Below, piece after piece: positions 62,808 to 64,000 of a stretch of 64,000 bases of DNA. The position numbers and the translations under genes are program-made. The stretch is from Colletes latitarsis (Eukaryota > Arthropoda > Insecta > Hymenoptera > Colletidae). The number at the start of each line of letters is the position of its first letter. Positions within the stretch are counted from its first letter, which is position 1. The stretch lies in the NCBI RefSeq assembly GCF_051014445.1, contig NW_027488367.1, forward strand, positions 28,815,501 through 28,879,500, read 5' to 3'. Below the pieces are notes generated by a model. That model saw nothing but the letters and a program-made list of their open reading frames with translations, did no database searches and was not told the DNA's origin.

Positions 62808-64000
62808 ATTAATGGCCGCGCCAGCCTCCTCCCGGCCGTCCGTCCCCGTAGCACCGTCCACCTCCATGGAGGACGATGCCACCGCCCTCGGCACCGGAGC
62901 CGGTGCAGCCCGCCTCTTCCTCTCCTTCCGGGAGGGGGGGGAGCACTTCTTGCTCCCCACCCTGTGATCGGCTGGCCTCCCCATGTCCGCACACAGCGGG
63001 CAGTGGGGGGCCGCCGAGCACTGGCTCGCACGGTGCTCTTTGGCACCGCAGCGGTAACACTGACCGCTGCGGTCCACCGGCGAGGTGCACCACTGCCTCA
63101 CGTGCCCCAATTCGAGGCAGCGGTGACACTGGAGCGGGCGCGGCGCGAGGATTTCCACTCGCGCCGAAACCCACCCCACCAACACCCTCCCGGATTCCGC
63201 CACCTTACGGGCAGCGGAGAGGGGGCACCGGGCCCACACCGACCCGAGGCCGGAGGGCGACCTGCGGATCTCTCCGATTCGCAGGTCCTCCACAGGACAG
63301 TCCCCCGCCCTCGCAAGGGCACGGGACACATCCTGTGCGCTGACCGAGTCGTCCAGCCCACAAACGCGCATCTCCGTGCGCTTCGTGGGCCGGGCGACCC
63401 GGACACCTCGCTCGCCCAGCTGCTCCCGGAGCCTCTGGGCGAGACGATCCGCCTTCGCGCCGCCTTCTGCACCGGGGATCTCCAGCAAGAGACCCCCGGT
63501 CACGGCCCTCTTCGCCCTCACGGAGGCGATGCCCAGCTCTTCCAGGGAGATATTCTCCCTGGCGAGCCGCATCGCCTCCGCGAGGGTCAGGTCGCCCCCC
63601 TGCGCAACGGTCAGCGTCACCGCTGCCGTTTTTGGGGGACGACCTGGTCGTGCCTTTCCGACCTTCGCGGCCTTTACCTTGGCCGCCGGCGGCGGAGGCG
63701 GAGGCTGCGGTTGCGAGGCCTTCCTCGCCGCCCGCTTCGCCTTCCGCCCCACAACCTCACTCCACGCCACCCCCCCTTGGGAGGGTGCTGTGGAGGACGC
63801 GACCACCGCGACCACGGGTACACCACCCCCCTTGGGGGTCGCGACCCGGGGCCCTGGTGCCGCAACACTGGGCGGAGCCTTCACTCCGCCCTTCTTTGCC
63901 TTCCCCGACTGTACCGGAACAGGTCGGGGAGGCACCGCCTTCCTGCTGACCGCTCTTCCGGCGAGGAGCTCCTCCCGGAAGGCGGCCAGCTTGCCATCAA
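62805..64000 (-). CDS. ORF1: gag-like RNA-binding protein with three zinc knuckles, N-terminus off-window
   Basis: ORF1 proteins of this clade bind the element's RNA and carry it to the nucleus as a ribonucleoprotein. The frame is open from the right window edge to TAA at 62,807, at least 397 codons. No ATG is present in this frame within the visible part, so the true start lies beyond 64,000; a GTG at 63,935 is not a plausible start. The visible N-terminal third is low-complexity and rich in Ala, Pro, Lys and Val, with a basic stretch (GRKAKRAARKASQ). A folded middle part follows (from about LTLAEAMRLARENIS to VEILAPRPLQ). The C-terminal part has two CX2CX4HX4C knuckles (CHRCLELGHVRQWC at 63,128 and CYRCGAKEHRASQC at 63,059) and a third, longer CX2CX8HX6C one (ending at 62,943). 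This triple set is typical of R1-clade ORF1. A basic RKERKRR segment follows. The frame has no internal stop. Confidence 0.92.
   Translation of the reverse strand, partial: DGKLAAFREELLAGRAVSRKAVPPRPVPVQSGKAKKGGVKAPPSVAAPGPRVATPKGGGVPVVAVVASSTAPSQGGVAWSEVVGRKAKRAARKASQPQPPPPPPAAKVKAAKVGKARPGRPPKTAAVTLTVAQGGDLTLAEAMRLARENISLEELGIASVRAKRAVTGGLLLEIPGAEGGAKADRLAQRLREQLGERGVRVARPTKRTEMRVCGLDDSVSAQDVSRALARAGDCPVEDLRIGEIRRSPSGLGSVWARCPLSAARKVAESGRVLVGWVSARVEILAPRPLQCHRCLELGHVRQWCTSPVDRSGQCYRCGAKEHRASQCSAAPHCPLCADMGRPADHRVGSKKCSPPSRKERKRRAAPAPVPRAVASSSMEVDGATGTDGREEAGAAIN

Larger units (their letters stand above)
59086..64000 (-). mobile_element. R1-clade non-LTR retrotransposon (LINE), 5' truncated by the window edge
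   Basis: Reading the minus strand from 64,000 down one finds a gag-like ORF1 with three zinc knuckles, an overlapping ORF2 with APE-type endonuclease, reverse transcriptase and a CCHC motif, a 516-nt 3' UTR and a poly(A) tail. This layout, and the ORF2 opening with NLNHCRAAQDLM, fits the arthropod R1 clade (R1, TRAS, SART, Waldo and relatives). Many members of this clade insert at fixed sites in rDNA, telomeric repeats or simple repeats; this one sits in a 176-bp satellite. Its high GC content contrasts sharply with the satellite. ORF1 has no stop over its visible length and ORF2 has a single one-base frameshift, so the copy is young. The 5' end is not visible, so full length is unproven. Confidence 0.93.

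Noticed and set aside
63935..63935. GTG as the start of ORF1
   Set aside because: The frame stays open to the window edge with plausible protein sequence upstream, and GTG is not a usual eukaryotic start.
59086..64000. A true R1 element in 28S rDNA, or a TRAS/SART element in a TTAGG telomere
   Set aside because: The 3' flank is the 176-bp satellite, neither 28S rDNA nor a pure TTAGG array. Only membership of the wider R1 clade is supported.

Overview
The window is eukaryotic, repetitive, non-genic DNA, most likely from an insect. It has two parts with very different base composition: a moderately AT-rich tandem satellite array (1 to about 59,088) and the 3' 4.9 kb of a very GC-rich non-LTR retrotransposon on the minus strand (59,086 to 64,000). 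The retrotransposon continues past the right edge. An insect host is inferred from the R1-clade type of the retroelement (an arthropod family) and from insect-type telomeric pentamers (TTAGG) in the satellite. The species cannot be named; the protein style reminds me of hymenopteran R1-clade elements, but that is only an impression. No host gene, tRNA, rRNA or CRISPR array is present.

Satellite: about 335 head-to-tail monomers of 176 bp, starting in phase at position 1, with the last one cut by the retroelement. Each monomer has a conserved left half with one or two TTAGG motifs, a variable block after the near-constant word CATACTTTCGC, and an end box that is either a perfect palindrome centred on GTAC (12-16 bp) or a broken form of it. 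Monomers fall into about five or six types, and left and right halves are reshuffled. Above the monomer there are nested higher-order repeats. From 1 to 21 kb there are 4- to 17-monomer segmental copies. From 21.1 to 32.1 kb there is a clean 5,106-bp (29-monomer) unit present 2.15 times, with a 7-monomer block inside it present four times in the window. From 32 to 37 kb the array is mosaic. From 37.2 to 38.5 kb a 529-bp trimer is present about 2.6 times. From 38.5 to 51.2 kb a 6.5-7.0 kb unit occurs twice, differing by deletions of whole monomers. From 51 to 59 kb the array is a progressively degenerate mosaic, as expected near an array edge.

Retrotransposon: read leftwards from the right edge, it contains ORF1 (gag-like, three zinc knuckles, N-terminus off-window), a TAATG stop-start overlap, ORF2 (APE-type endonuclease, reverse transcriptase, C-terminal CCHC), a 516-bp 3' UTR and a 22-nt poly(A) tail abutting the satellite. 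ORF1 is open. ORF2 is intact except for one frameshift at a run of six G inside the endonuclease. The element is therefore young, or the frameshift is a sequencing error. ORF1 would coat the RNA, and ORF2 would nick the target and prime reverse transcription from the 3' end of the RNA.

The most unusual signal is that the visible part of the retroelement, UTR and both ORFs alike, is densely packed with perfect inverted repeats of 7 to 16 bp. Several have their apex or loop over the codons of catalytic motifs. This looks like selected, genome-wide RNA structure and deserves a proper folding test.
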